64,000 nt of DNA from Sarcophilus harrisii (GCF_902635505.1 NC_045427.1:191616922-191680921); one strand, 5' to 3'. Counted from the first letter of the stretch, positions 10,995 to 23,025 are shown. The notes: a model not told the origin generated them from the sequence alone. Program-made: numbers and translations.

Positions 10995-11780
10995 TTCATG
11001 TTTATATTGTAAACTGTTTAACAGTGGTTTGATTTTCATTGAAAGGAAGTTTCCTTTTCATGAATTAAATCATGTGAAGCTAATGGTACTCATAGTTGGA
11101 TAATAATTTATACTTCACGGAATAATAAACTTACAATAGCCCAATGAAGTGAGTAGTATCATTGTTATCGCAGTTTTCCATATGAGGAAATGGAAGTTCA
11201 TAGAGGAAAAATTTCTTATGGACCCTGAGTCTTCTAACACATAAGTACTCTCCATTTTCCCATCATATGGAACTCCATTTCTATAAATACTTGGAAAGAG
11301 AAAAGCCCAAATTTGAAATGATAGAAAACATATCATATCATCACATAATGAGGATAAGTGCACAAGAGTTCCTCATGAAAGATGAATGTGAGATCTCAGG
11401 TTCAGCTTTCTTCTGAAAGAATCTTGACAAGGGGCGTCCTACCATCCTAAACATGTTCTACTTGGGTGGAGGGAGGTGTTTAAATTCACAGTTCAGGTAC
11501 ATTATTGTTATTATTGACATAAATAAAGTATATTCAATCATCTTCTGAATCCATTACTAAGAACAAATACACATTTAAATATTTATTATTATCTAAGACT
11601 GTGGTCATACACTTCCTGGTCCTCCCACATCCCATCTGGCATATGATTGACTAAACAGATGGGTATTGCACCTAGTTCTCAAAGTCAGAGTATATGTGTT
11701 TCAAATTAGGGAAAAAAAATCTGCAGCAGCAAAGACTAACTTTTCTTTTCTAGTATTAGTAGGAAATTTTCTGCTGTTTT
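10995..11780. other. No gene or repeat recognised
   Basis: AT-rich unique-looking sequence. The longest frame, 11115-11363 minus, has no family resemblance. Nothing else stands out. Confidence 0.45.
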
Positions 11781-11784
11781 GAGT

Positions 11785-11950
11785 TTCATAGGATCTCAGA
11801 GCTGAAAAAGACCTTAGAGTTCAAAGATCAATCTCTCATTTCCTCAGGAAGGGAGCTGAGGCTCAGAGGAGAAAGTACTCTCCAAGATAGAGTATCAAAG
11901 TAGAAAAGAATCAAGGTAGAGATATGATAGAAAGAATCTTCTCCTTCTCT
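11785..11950 (-). mobile_element. MIR3-like SINE relic
   Basis: 'ataggatctcagagctgaaa', 'agaccttagagttcaaagat', 'catttcctcaggaagggagc' and 'tgaggctcagaggagaaagt' follow the reverse-complement MIR3 order (gagctggaagggaccttagagatcat... gatgaggaaactgaggc). Confidence 0.7.
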
Positions 11951-12049
11951 GTACTATAGTCTGCATGGTTGCACATGGGAAAAGGATTACATAGTCATCT
12001 GGGAACCAGAAAAAATGAAAAATGACTTACAGTTTGGGTGCTCCAAAGT

Positions 12050-12585
12050 TCTTTAATTTTGCTTTTAAGTGAAATTGATGTAAATTGTGTCCCCTTTAAT
12101 CTTTGTGGGGGCCCTGAAATTGTGCCCCCTTTAATCTGTGAGAGAAGGGTGATACAGGGTCTCAAGTTCTCTCTGGGAGAGGCACACCCTTCTGTCCTTA
12201 AGGGAAACATCATTTGGAGATCTTTGGCCAGGGATTTAATCACCACCTTCTATTGAATTAAAGATTAGTAATCCCCCCCAGCCCAAGCTGTACCCAATAT
12301 AACCAAGGGTTGGTCAAACTTATTTTTGTAGAAGTCCTAACAAGACTTTGCCCACTGCTGAAGATATTTTCTTCTCAGTGTACCATCTTTGCTATATTCC
12401 TTGTCCACTAAGAAGTCTGTCTTCCTAGCAAGTTTGCTTTTTAGTGTAAATAAATCCCATTTTCTGCCACAAACCTTGTGTCTCTATTCATTGGGGTTTG
12501 CAAATTCTTTTGCAAAGCCTCCACCAGCTAAGGGGATCCTGTTACTGTTAGGATCTCTTTCCCTCAATTCTCCCAACTCATCATT
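12050..12585 (+). mobile_element. LTR fossil A (gammaretrovirus-like, ERV1 type)
   Basis: A non-coding block has LTR anatomy on the plus strand: a U3-like part with two similar segments ('gtgtcccctttaatctttg' and 'gtgccccctttaatctgtg'), a polyadenylation signal 'aataaa' near 12450 followed by a pyrimidine- and GT-rich U5-like end, and no gag or pol nearby. Its exact ends and class are uncertain. It abuts LTR fossil B on the right, so the two may be one compound insertion. It is old: no matching end duplications are visible. Confidence 0.5.
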
Positions 12586-12589
12586 TGCA

Positions 12590-13065
12590 CTGTTGTGCCA
12601 CAGTTCTCTTTTCATTTCCTGACCCAGTTTCCCTGCCTCAGGCAGGTTATAACCATTCCCTCTTAATGTTTGATAGGATAAAGGTCTTATATCTTAGACC
12701 TTAGGCTATACTCATTCCTTCTTAATATTTGATGGGATAAAGATCTTTATCCATTTTAGACATCATTAGAATACAAGAAACTCTTCAGTACCTCCCATTA
12801 TGTCATCTTAGGTGCCTTCCCCCATTAGGTCATCCCCATTCAGGTACCTCCTCCATTATGTCATCGTTCTTGTAACCCTATAAAAAAATCTTATATCTGA
12901 CATTTGCTGCTGGATTCTTTGAGACAATAGTCTCATTCAGCCCTGGGACCAAACCATGGATCCATTTGGTCCCAATAAATCTCTCCCATTTAATAAATTA
13001 TTAAATTGTTCTCTAATCTCTATCTTGCTCAGTTTCTCTGGCATTACATCACCTCATCAAAATTA
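12590..13065 (+). mobile_element. LTR fossil B (ERV1-type solo LTR)
   Basis: The anatomy is a U3 with internal direct repeats ('ttaatgtttgataggataaa' at about 12664 and 'ttaatatttgatgggataaa' at about 12721) and three CRE-like 'cattatgtcatc'/'cattaggtcatc' words (12797-12867). A TATA-like 'ctataaaaaa' follows at about 12880, then a polyadenylation signal 'aataaa' at about 12975 and a pyrimidine-rich U5 ending near 'ggcattaca'. No internal retroviral genes are seen, so it is a solo LTR. Boundaries are approximate. Confidence 0.6.
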
Positions 13066-13129
13066 ATACATCTATCTTAATACAACACATAGGCTAAAGA
13101 TGTTAATGCTGACAAAAGGTTTTGTAGTT

Positions 13130-13350
13130 GATTGTTGTTGTTGAATAGTTTTAGTTACATCTCACCTTTCATGATTCCATTTGGAGTTTTCTTAGTAGAG
13201 ATAGTGAAATGGTTTGCCATTTCCTTTTGTTAAGTGTTTGGCTCAGGGTCACACAGCTAATAAATTTCTGAGGCTGAATTTGAACTCAGAAAGATGTGCC
13301 TTGCTGACTTCAAATGGAGCATTCTATTTACAGAATTATTTAGCTGCTCC
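13130..13350 (-). mobile_element. Marsupial CORE-type SINE (WSINE1/MAR1 group)
   Basis: The minus strand carries a clear full-length order: plus-strand words 'ccatttggagttttcttagt', 'aaatggtttgccatttcctt', 'ctcagggtcacacagctaat', 'tgaatttgaactcagaaaga' and finally 'atttagctgctcc', the complement of the ggcagctaggtggc head. Confidence 0.88.
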
Positions 13351-13849
13351 TTGACCAATAAATAAATAAGACCAAGTATGGTGGAGGGAAATTGTTTATA
13401 AAGGCAATTTTTAACTTTAGATAACTAAAACTGGAATCAACAACAACAACAAAATGAAACAAAATCTAAATGAAGGTTCACCTAATGATTATGATTCAAG
13501 GTTAGGATTGAAAGTAGAATTCAGCAAATAATCAAGATTTTAATTAAGTCTGTCTAATGTAAAGAATTTTGTAAAGAATTCCAATTAGGGACAACTGAAT
13601 GACCAAGATTTAAATTAGAGTTGAATAAAGTCTCATAACTACACTCCCTCCATTCCTTTTCAATTACAAATGATTGTTCAGTTTTTCACCCAAATACTAT
13701 TAAAGTAATGGGGACCCAACAAAGACCAGCATAAAGGCTGAACCTTATCCTCATTCAAAGAATCAGGAATATATTTGGATACTTAAAGATTCAGCTCCAT
13801 AAACACAGGTGACAGAAATACTTCCTCTCAGTCATCATCATCATAACAA

Positions 13850-14125
13850 TAACAAAACTAACATTTACATAGCACTTACCATGTACCAGATAATATGCTA
13901 AGTAAGTTCTTTATTCTTATTATCTCATTTGATTACCACAATAATCCCTGGAGGTAGATGCTATTATTAACCTTGCATTACAGATAAGAACACTGTTTAT
14001 GAAGGTAAACAGAGGTTAAATTAATTGATAGGCTGTATTAGCAAGTACAGGAGGTTGGGTTTAAACTTCTATCTTACTTATTCCAGATCTGGCACTCTGT
14101 CCGCTGTATTACCATTCCTAAGAGT
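13850..14125 (-). mobile_element. Marsupial MAR1-like SINE
   Basis: 'aacatttacatagcacttac', 'atgtaccagataatatgcta', 'attatctcatttgattacca' and 'ggaggtagatgctattatta' match the reverse complement of the MAR1/MIR 3' end. They are followed by a 'gaggttaaattaattgata' core and a diverged head near 14090-14120. Confidence 0.8.
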
Positions 14126-14282
14126 CAGGATTGCTGAATACTGTCCCCCAAGGCATTTCTGCTTCCTTTTTGGGATCCCAAGGATTGGGGAGAATGAATA
14201 GGAAGAGTAGGAATGAGAAAAGAAAGATATGTTGGATGTAGAGCCTAAAAGTATAAGAACTGTATCAAATATGAGTATATGA

Positions 14283-14343
14283 TAACAACAACTACTACTA
14301 CCACCACTACTATAACTACTACTACTACTACTACTGCTACTAT
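14283..14343. repeat. (CTA)n microsatellite
   Basis: Run of 'actacta' and 'ccacta' triplets. It creates a polyserine open frame on the minus strand (14078-14353) that is not a gene. Confidence 0.95.
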
Positions 14344-14379
14344 TGGCCTTCACAAATAAATCCCAATATCAATCCTTTT

Positions 14380-14530
14380 GAGTTTAACTATTATTATTCT
14401 TACTTTACTAGTAATACAATGAGATTCACAGAGGTGAAGGGATTTGGCTATTATATAGATAGTAAAGAGTGGGCCCAAGACCCAAACATAGTATTCTTAT
14501 TCTAAATCTAGCTCTCTTTCTACTATAGCA
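14380..14530 (-). mobile_element. MIR-family SINE relic
   Basis: 'attattattcttactttact', 'aatgagattcacagaggtga', 'agggatttggctat' and 'ctagctctctttctactata' fit the reverse complement of MIR. The (CTA)n run lies at its 3'-tail side. Confidence 0.6.
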
Positions 14531-14894
14531 GGAGTTCTTAAACTGAGATCTATGAGCTTGCTTTTTAAAAATTAATACTTATTTCAATATAATTGCTTTC
14601 CTTTATAACTCTATGGAATTTATTTTATGTATTTATAAACATCATTCTGAGAAGGGAGCTGTAAGCTTAATCAGACTCCAATACATACACATGCATATAT
14701 CTATATACAGAATGCATACATATATGTGCACACATGTGTTACATAAGTAAATACTATCATGACTGTCAAATGTGAAATTTAATGGTTTAAAAATGTATTC
14801 AACCTAATTTAGCAATTTGATCTTTAGGATAACAGACCTTTTTATTAGCTTACTTCCATGTGATATAAGAAAAATAATTGGAATCATACAGCTT

Positions 14895-15085
14895 AGAATC
14901 ATATATTCTAAGCTGAAAGTGACCCTTAGATCACTTCATATAATTCTTTCAATGTATTGATGAAGAAACAGACTCTAGAGGAGTTTGTGACTTTCCCAGA
15001 GTCACATATATAGTAAATGAAAAAGTCAGCATTTGAATACAGGGCCTCTGATTCAAAATGCAGTCTTTTTCCCATTGGAGTAAAC
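14895..15085 (-). mobile_element. MIR3-like SINE relic
   Basis: 'agaatcatatattctaagct', 'gacccttagatcacttcata', 'gatgaagaaacagactctag', 'gagtcacatatatagtaaat' and 'cagggcctctgattcaaaat' follow the reverse-complement MIR3 order. Confidence 0.7.
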
Positions 15086-15089
15086 TGAT

Positions 15090-16520
15090 TGTCAGGTTGC
15101 TTTGGTTCTTCATATTTGGAATGGGAACAACTTCAGACTACACATTCAGATTTTGGAAGAGAACTTTAATTTTCTGAACTTTGAACTTCAATAGAATTGG
15201 AGTTTACCATGTCTTCAATCTTCAAGTGAGAGCACTTTCCTTTCATTGCTTGCCTAGTTCTCATTTAGAATGCATACTTTTTGAATTAAATTTGCTTTTC
15301 AAAACAACGGTGCACATTAAAAATAGAAAAGTCTTATGAAATTAGAAACCCAAGACATCAAAGTCCTAGAAGTTATGTGAGATTTCAAAAACAATTTTTC
15401 TTATGGCATTAAATATATCTTGGAAAGAAGGGTTATAGCTCGTTTGAGTGTTTAATCATTTTATTCCTTAAAAATGTGTAAAGAGCAGCACTAATGTGTG
15501 TGTTCATTGAAAACTTCATCTGTTACTTTTACAAATTTTACAAATTGCAATTTTAAGGGAAAAAAAAAAAACAGTTCTCTTTGTTTCACTGAGAAGACAT
15601 AACTGGTTCTGGAGTCAGAGGATCCAAATTCAAATCTCTTTGTCCTTGTAATACAATGGAAAAGTTAATTAAAAACCAGAACATAAATTTATCTAAAGAT
15701 GTAACCTGTTTGGGTTTTAATTTCCTTCTATAATATAAGAAAGGTGAATTAGTTGGATTTTCAAGTGTCTGTGAACTCCAAATATATTATCCTATGATTC
15801 AAATCTTTTGTAACCAGTAGTTGTACAAGGCATGAACCAGACTACTCTTCATTATTCTAGCAAATTATCTTTGTTATATGTGCTATTTGGGATGATGAAT
15901 ACCTAGGTTGCTTTTTGATGGTCATATGTGATAAACAGTCAAATTCTTTGTGGATGCTGGCCAATGAAGAGGAATGTCCAGTGATTCATTGGAATTTAAA
16001 AAAGAAATAATTCTGCTTCTGGCCCTCTATTTAATCCTAACAGGTACACCATGTAGTTTTGGGGTTTAGAAGGATGAGGTGGAGTGAACCTTCTCTTTAG
16101 CACATTGAATGCTGAGCCATTGGCTTCCTTTTCTGCTTTTTATTTTCATCCTCTCAAATGGGGAGTGACAATCAATCTTAATATAGATATATCCTGACTT
16201 GGGTACAACTTTTTGAAAGAAATGATTCATTGAGCATTAGTTTGCAAATTCCAATAAGCATTATTCTATTCGTTATGACTTTATAAGAGATAATGATCAT
16301 TAATAATTATTTTAACATATACATCTAGTAATACACATTTAATTAATAATCTAATAATAAGTAATATAATAAAGTATTAATTCATACTTTGTGTAAGTCA
16401 TATAGAAATATAGATTCTAACAGAAGGGCCCTATAAAAAGTCTCAAATGCTAATGTAAAGCTCATTACTTATTCCCAGATATGGAATTTACTTGTGCAAC
16501 CACAAGAATGCTGAAAAAGA
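15090..16520. other. Mostly unassigned sequence, one weak MIR
   Basis: A weak plus-strand MIR-like piece lies at about 15600-15800 ('tctggagtcagaggatcc', 'aggtgaattagttggatttt', 'tatcctatgattc'). The rest is AT-rich, without an open frame longer than chance and without a recognised repeat. Confidence 0.4.
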
Positions 16521-16589
16521 TATATCCATGCTGCTTTGCTCAGATTCCATGACCAAACCAAGCATGAATGGTGGCATGGTACAGAAAAT

Positions 16590-17035
16590 CTTCCCCACCC
16601 CTGATATGCTCTAGAAGTATAGATGTTTGTATCTATCTATCCATAGACACAGAAATAGATATATAAAGTAGCTTGTGCCATCTCTTTCTACCTAACCTAA
16701 GGAGGAGCCCATCCATTGTGGTACCTCCTAGTCAATGGAGATATTTCTTGCTTCATTCCAATTGTAACTATGCTGACATTTCATTTTTGTTTTTTACTTT
16801 ATGCACCATATGCTAACCAATGAGATTCTATATTTTACCATGGATCTTTTGCACATTTGGGTATCAATCTTTGTAAATAAAAGGTTCTGAAATAAAGGGG
16901 TATCTCAGATAATGAGGAAAATCTGAGGTCTACTTAATTAGAGGAGGCAATGAACCCTTTGATAAAATTCTTTTGGCTTAGAGTTCTGTCTCAATCTTTT
17001 TTATTGTAGTAGATAATTTTATTCCCCATACTTCC
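16590..17035 (+). mobile_element. Possible solo LTR fossil
   Basis: The features are LTR-like but not conclusive: 'aataaa' signals at about 16876-16899 ('gtaaataaaaggttctgaaa'), followed by a U5-like T-rich stretch ('cttagagttctgtctcaatc') ending near 'attccccatac'. No end duplication was found, and no other copy lies in this window for comparison. Confidence 0.35.
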
Positions 17036-17539
17036 TAAATATTAGTGGTCCAAAAGTCTTGGGCTGATCAAGTAATATTCAGTGCAGGTGAAAGGGATTC
17101 TATATAAAATATAGAAAAATAAAACCAAGATGAAAAGTCCAACCTTGGCTTTGTTTAGCAGAAGACATGGACTTTGATTGAATACAGTGCAGTGAGGTAA
17201 AGTGTAGCAGTTCCTATTCAACTATCCCACAAACTACTTTATGTCCTGCCTAGGTTTAAGTGGCTTCCCAGGAGAATCGCATATGAGATGTGAGTTAAAT
17301 GACTGAATTCATTTTTGTCTTTCTGTTAAATGCACTTTTATTTTGTGTTCAACATTACTTTTGAGTATAAGAAACAAAGAACAATCCCATACTTGATTTA
17401 TTTTTTTTAAACTGAATATTTTTTTTTTTTTTTTTTGCTCTCTCATATGGGGAGACCTTAGACATGAAACAAAACCTAAATGTGATGCAATTTCCTCTTC
17501 CGGCACTGAGTTATGAACTTAATGAACTAAGTTGTTATT

Positions 17540-17785
17540 GAGTCATTTTTCAGTAGTGTCCAAATCTTCATTACCCCATATAAGTTTTTGTGGCAAAGAT
17601 ATTGTGATGGTTTGTTATTTTCTTCTCTAGTTCATTTTACAGTTAAGGAAAGTGAGGCAATCTGGGTTAAATGACTTGTCTGGGGTCACACAAGAAATCC
17701 GAAGTCAGATTTAAACTCAGGAATATGAGTTTTTCTTATTCCAAGTCTGCTATTCTATCCAATGCTACACCTAGCTACTTGGTTA
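17540..17785 (-). mobile_element. Marsupial CORE-type SINE (WSINE1/MAR1 group)
   Basis: Plus-strand words 'gtcatttttcagtagtgtcc', 'ggtttgttattttcttctct', 'agttcattttacagttaagg', 'tctggggtcacacaagaaat', 'cagatttaaactcaggaata' and 'cacctagctac' give the complete reverse-complement order, from the tail to the tRNA-like head. Confidence 0.85.
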
Positions 17786-18401
17786 ATGAGCAAAAGAATG
17801 TAAGAAAAAGAGTCTGATACAACTAATAAATGGTGAATCTACCCCAAAATTGAACTTTTTTTGGACTGCATGAGCAAAAGGGACTCTGACTTTAAGTGTT
17901 TTCAATAGGAATGGATGTTAGATTTTATCAAATGCTTTTTCTGCATCTATGGATATGATCATATGGTTTTTGTTAATTTGGTTATTGATATGGTCAATTA
18001 TTCTAATAGTTTTCCTAATATTGAATCAGCCCTGAATTCCTGGTATAAATCCTATCTGTTCATGGTATATTATCCTGGGGATGATTTTCTATAATCTTTT
18101 TGCTAATATTTTATTTAAGATTTTTGCATCAACATTCATTAGGGAGATTGATCTATAATTTTCTTTTTCTGTTTCCAATCTACCTGGTTTAGGTATCAGT
18201 ACCATGTCTGTGTCATAAAAGGAATTTGATAGGAGCTCTTCATTCCTTATTTTTTCAAATAGTTTATATAACATTGTAGTTAATTGTTCTTTAAATGTTT
18301 GTTAGAATTCACCTATAAATCCATCTGGTCCTGGGAATTTTTTCTTTGGGGGTTGATTAATAGTTTGTTCTATTTCTTTTTCTAAAATTGGACTATTTAC
18401 T

Positions 18402-18745
18402 TGTGAAGACTGAGTTAGCATCCTAGATACTTTAGAATCAGCTGGAGTCAGGATAAGCAAAAGTCCTTGGTCTTTATTCTTGGTTGAAGTGAGAAGGATT
18501 GATACAGGAATCTCCACACCTCTTTTCCTTGTCTCCCAGCCAGAAGTCACACTGGCTTGTCTTACTCCACCCTCTAATTCCTCCTCCAATTCTCTGTATA
18601 CACCAACAGATAGAGCCAGCACAGAGAAGTGGGGTGGGCAATTTTGCAAGCATATGCTAATAGAGAATTGTCCAATCGGTAGATAGCCTTAAGTGCTTGG
18701 TTATCCCACCTCAGTGCAGGAACTCAAGAGTTTCAGCCCTTTACA
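18402..18745 (-). mobile_element. Solo LTR (class II-like) inside L1-C ORF2
   Basis: A 344-bp block begins TG and ends CA on the plus strand. It is flanked by a perfect 6-bp duplication 'tttact' (18396-18401 and 18746-18751), and L1 ORF2 sequence resumes on both sides. The minus strand carries a polyadenylation signal (complement of 'tttatt' at about 18474-18479), which sets the likely orientation. Six-base target duplications are typical of ERVK/beta-like elements, so class II is an inference. No internal genes remain, as expected after LTR-LTR recombination. It is younger than L1-C. Confidence 0.85.
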
Positions 18746-19602
18746 TTTACTTTCTCCTCTGTTAATCTGGACAGTCTATACTTTTGAAGGTAGTCATCCA
18801 TTTCACTTTGATTATCAAATTTATTGGCATAAAGTTGGGCAAAGTAACTCCTAATTATTGCTCTAATTTCCTCTTCATTGGTGGAAAGTTCTCCCTTTTC
18901 ATTTTTAAGACTAACAATTTGATTTTCCTCTTTCTTTTTTCTAATCAAATTTACCAAGGTTTATCTATTTTTTTTCATAAAACCAATTCTTAGTTTTATT
19001 TATTAATTCAATAGGTTTTTTACTTTCAATTTTATTAATTTCTCCTTTTAATTTTAGAATTTCAAGTTTAGTATTTGATTGGGTTATTAAAATTTGCTCT
19101 TGTTCTAGCTTTTTAAGTTGCAAGTCCAATTCATTGATCTTCTCTTTCTCTATTTTATTCAAGTAAGCCTCTAAAGATATGAAATTTCCCCTTATTACCG
19201 CTTTGGCTAGATCCCACAAATTTTGGTATGTGGTCTCATTGTTGTCATTCTCTTGGGTGAAATTGTTAATTGTGTCTATTATTTGATGTTTCACCCATTC
19301 ATTCTTTAGGATAAGATTATTTAGTTTCCAATTACTTTTTGGTCTATTTACCCTTAGCTTTTTGTTGAATGTAGTTTTTATTGCATTGTGATCTGAAAAG
19401 AATGCATTTACTATTTCTTCCTTTCTGCATTTAATTTTGATTATGCCAATTTTATATAGGTTCCATGAAATGCTGAGAAGAAAGTGTACTCCTTTCTGTC
19501 TCCATTCAGTTTTCTCTAAAGATCTATCATATCTAATTTTTCTAATATTCTATTTAACTCTTTAACTTCTTTCTTATTTGTTTTGTGGTTTGATTTATGT
19601 AA

Positions 19603-20055
19603 TTATGAGAGTGCAAGGTTGAGATCTCCCACTATTATTGTTTTGCTGTCTATTTCTTCTTGCAACTCTCTTAACTTCTCCTTTAGGAATTTAGATGCTA
19701 TACCACTTGGTGCATATGTGTTTAATATTGATATTGCTTCATTGTCTATGCTATCCTTTAGCAAGATATAGTTTCTTTCCTTATCTCTTTTAATTAGATC
19801 AATTTTTGGTTTTGCTTGATCTGAAATAAGGATGGCTCTCTTTGCTTTTTTGACTTCACCTGAAGCATAATAGATTCTGCTGCAACCTTTTACTTTTACT
19901 CTGTATGTATCACCCTGCTTTAAATGTGTTTCCTGTAAACAACATATTATAGGATTCTGGCTTTTGATCCATTCTACTATCCACCTCCACTTTATGGGAG
20001 AGTTCATCCCATTCACATTTATGGTTAAAATGACTAATTCTGTATTTCCTGCCAT
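19603..20055 (-). pseudogene. L1-C ORF2 endonuclease domain remnant
   Basis: About 150 residues are open from a Met near 20055. The apurinic/apyrimidinic-like endonuclease motifs are all visible in order: INVNG (catalytic Asn), CLQETH (catalytic Glu), a central Tyr in NTYAPSG, and VGDLNLALS (Asp and Asn). In L1 this domain nicks target DNA to prime reverse transcription. The histidine end of the domain lies beyond a frame break. The same frame stays open upstream into the inter-ORF spacer to 20469, with no stop for about 137 codons; that part is lysine-rich and low-complexity and is not a known L1 domain. Confidence 0.88.
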
Positions 20056-22514
20056 ATTATTATCCACAGATTTTCTTTTTCCTACTCCCTTAACCTCCCC
20101 CCCCCACCCCCAGCCCAGTATTAAACTTATGGGCATCGCTTGCTTCACGCAGCTCTTACTGTTTAGAATCTCTCCCACCCTCTTTGATTCCTGTCCCTTA
20201 TTTTTTCTGTATTCCTTTCTATTTAACCTACTCTTTTCCTTTCCCCTTTTCCTTTCCCACTTTTTAATGAGGTGAGAGAAGTTTCTCTGTAAACCAAATA
20301 TGTCTAATATTTTTTCTTTGAGCCAACTGATGAGAGTAAGATTCATACAATATTCCTCCCCTCCCTTAATTTCCTCAGATATGATAGGTTTCCTTTGCCT
20401 TTTCATGGGATGTGATTTCCCTCTTTTTATCTCCCCTTTTCCCTTTTTCTGATAAAATCCCATTTCCACTTCTAATTCTCCTTTTTTTGTTATTAAAGTA
20501 AAATCAAATTATATATGTGCTCTTTATGTATGCCTGTAACAGAAGAAACACAATTCTCAAGAGTTCTTTTTATCATTTACGCTTCTCTTGAGTTCTATAT
20601 TTGGAGGTCAAATTTTTTGTTTAGTTCTGTTTTTTTTTTTCATCAGGAATAAATGGAATTCACCTGTTTCATTGAATGCCCATCTACTTCCTTGGAAGAA
20701 AATGCTCAGCTTAGCTGGGTAGTTTATTCTTGGCTGCATTCCAAGTTCTTTTGCCTTTTGGAATATTAGATTCCAGGCCCGTCGATCCTTTAATGTGGAA
20801 GCACCTAGATCCTGAGTGATCCTTAGTGTGGCTCCTCAGTATTTGAATTGTTTTTGTCCCTCTGCTTTAATATCTTTTCCTTAGTCTGATAGTTCTGAAA
20901 TTTAGCCACAATATTCCTTGGAGTTTTTATTTTGGGGTCTCATTCAGAAGGTGTTCAATGAATTCTTTCAATGCCTATTTTATCTTCTGATTTTATTATA
21001 TCTTGGCAGTTTTCTTTGATGATTTCCTGTAAAATAGTGTCTAGGCTCTTTTTTTCATTTTAATTTTCAGGAAGTCCAATAATCCTCAGATTATCTCTCT
21101 TAGATTTATTTTCCAGGTCTGTTGTTTTTCCAAGTAGATATTTAACATGTTTTCTATTAATTTTTTTTTTTTTTTTTTTGGTTTTGCTTAACTGATTCTT
21201 TATGTCTCAACAAATAATTCATTTCTATTTGTTCAGTTCTGATTTTTAATGAGCAATTTTCTTCATTAGTTTTTTTTTTTTACTTCTTTTTTGTATGTGT
21301 CCAATTGAGTTTTTAAATGAGTTATTTTGCTCTATGGAATTTTTTCCCATTTCACTATTTTTTTAACTGAGTTATTTTCTTTTTCCAATTCATAAATCCT
21401 ACTTTCCTGGGAGTTCTGTATCTTGTTCCAATTCACAAATTCTGTTTCCCTGGGAGTTCTTTACCTTTTACAATTCACATTTAGGAAGTTGTTTTCTTTT
21501 TCCACTTTATCAAATTTTTCTTTTAATGAATTATATGCCTTTTCTATACTCTCTTGCAGAGTTTCTCTTTCCTTTCCTATTTTTCTAGCCCTCTTTTAAG
21601 ATCTTTTATAATTTCTTCTATGAGAACCTTATGTTCTGGGGATCAGGTTATTACCCCCTTTGGGGTTTTGTCTGGAGACTGTTTGCTACTACTCTCCTTA
21701 GGATTGAAAAAATCTGCTCTCTTTGTGTATAGAATCTATAGATGGTTAGTGATCACTTTGTTTTTTTAATCATTTTTTAAAAATGCTCTTGAGGTCTGCC
21801 TTCAGTGTAAGGAGAATACTAGCTTCCTCTACAGAACAGGGATAGATGGACAATAGCTGTCCTGCAAACAGGCTGTAAAGAGCGCCTGAACTGCAGAAGT
21901 GCTACTATCCTGGGAAGCTCCCTGCAGTGGAAGTGCTACTGCTGTGGGAAGAGCCCTGCAGCAGAAGTGCCACTGCCCTGGGAAGAGCCCCACTGTGCAG
22001 AAGTGTGACTGCCCTGTGCAAAATCCCGTGCTGTGGAATGTGGCTGCGCAGCTGCTCTATGGTCTGCACTGAATCATTCCTGGTGCTAGATGGGTGTGAC
22101 CAGGCCCTATTAAATTCTGGCATTCTGGGGTACACTCTATCTTTGGTGTTTGTGTAACTTCTCTGCTGGTCTACAGCTTTGCAACCAAAGCAGAGCAGCC
22201 AATCTGTGGTAGAGTCCTCCCTGAAAATTCTCCATCCATAAAGACCACCCCCATCCTGCTCCACTCAGTCTGATAGCCTCCATGTTCTGCCTCCCTGCCT
22301 GTGCTGGCCTCTTCCCGCCTGATCAGGACAAACCTTTTCTGTCGATCTTCCAGATTATCTTCACCTGGTAATTTGCTGTACTCCTAATATTTGTGCATTC
22401 TACCAGTCAAACACTATTTCAGAGGGTGAATCTGGTAATCATTAGTGAGGGCAGAAGGGAAGTTCAGAATGAAATGTGTGTCTTCTCTGCCATCTTGGCT
22501 CCACTCCCCAGATT

Positions 22515-23000
22515 CCTTGGGATGCTGGCTTTAAAAAAGAGAGAATTTAATGTCTTACTTCCTTGTGAGCCGTTATCTTTGTTATAATAATTTTTATAAC
22601 TGCTAAATTTTGATAGTTGATCAATGGCAGGGAGGTTGTTTAGTAAAGTGAGAGGGAGAGACCTGGGCCCAAAGTCAGGAAGACTATCTATGATTAGGAT
22701 GCTATCTTTCATAATAAACTCTACCAAATATATCACAACGATAGCTGGGGTTAATCATAATAATAGCTTAAATTTGCTTAGAACTCACAAAATAACAACA
22801 CTGGTGTGAAATTAATATTTTCTTCTCTGCCTGCATATTTTCCCTGACCATGGTACTCTAAAGGAGAAAATCTTGTCTTAACTCAATCAAAGCACTTAGA
22901 AAATTAGGCAATCACCCCAGGATACTGGAAGTAGAAAGTTAAACATACACTAATTAAGAAAAGAACAAAATCTCATGTTGGGTCTTATAACCGACACATA
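22515..23000. other. No gene recognised; possible SINE scraps
   Basis: A few SINE-like words occur ('cccaaagtcaggaagact' at about 22668, 'aataatagcttaaatttgct' at about 22758), but there is no assignable element. The open frames at 22393-22736 run across the L1-C end and are not genes. Confidence 0.4.
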
Positions 23001-23022
23001 ACTAAGTATATGTATGTGTGTG

Positions 23023-23025
<3 letters not shown>

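Larger units (their letters stand above)
17895..22512 (-). mobile_element. L1-C: large LINE-1 with intact 5' end, 3'-truncated
   Basis: On the minus strand the element starts at about 22512 ('ggagccaagatggcagagaa' lies complementary to 22484-22505). It runs through a 5' UTR (about 21780-22510), ORF1 (about 20640-21780), an inter-ORF spacer (about 20060-20640), ORF2 endonuclease (19600-20055) and part of the reverse transcriptase down to 17895, where L1 similarity stops. No thumb, C-terminal region, 3' UTR or poly(A) tail is found. A solo LTR interrupts it at 18402-18745. ORF1 and ORF2 are broken into several frames, so the copy is inactive. It is among the better preserved copies in the window. 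Confidence 0.93.

Noticed and set aside
14078-14353. Polyserine 91-codon frame
   Set aside because: Produced by the (CTA)n run plus MAR1 sequence.
18302-18649. 115-codon minus-strand frame
   Set aside because: It crosses the border of a solo LTR and L1 ORF2, so it is not a natural protein.
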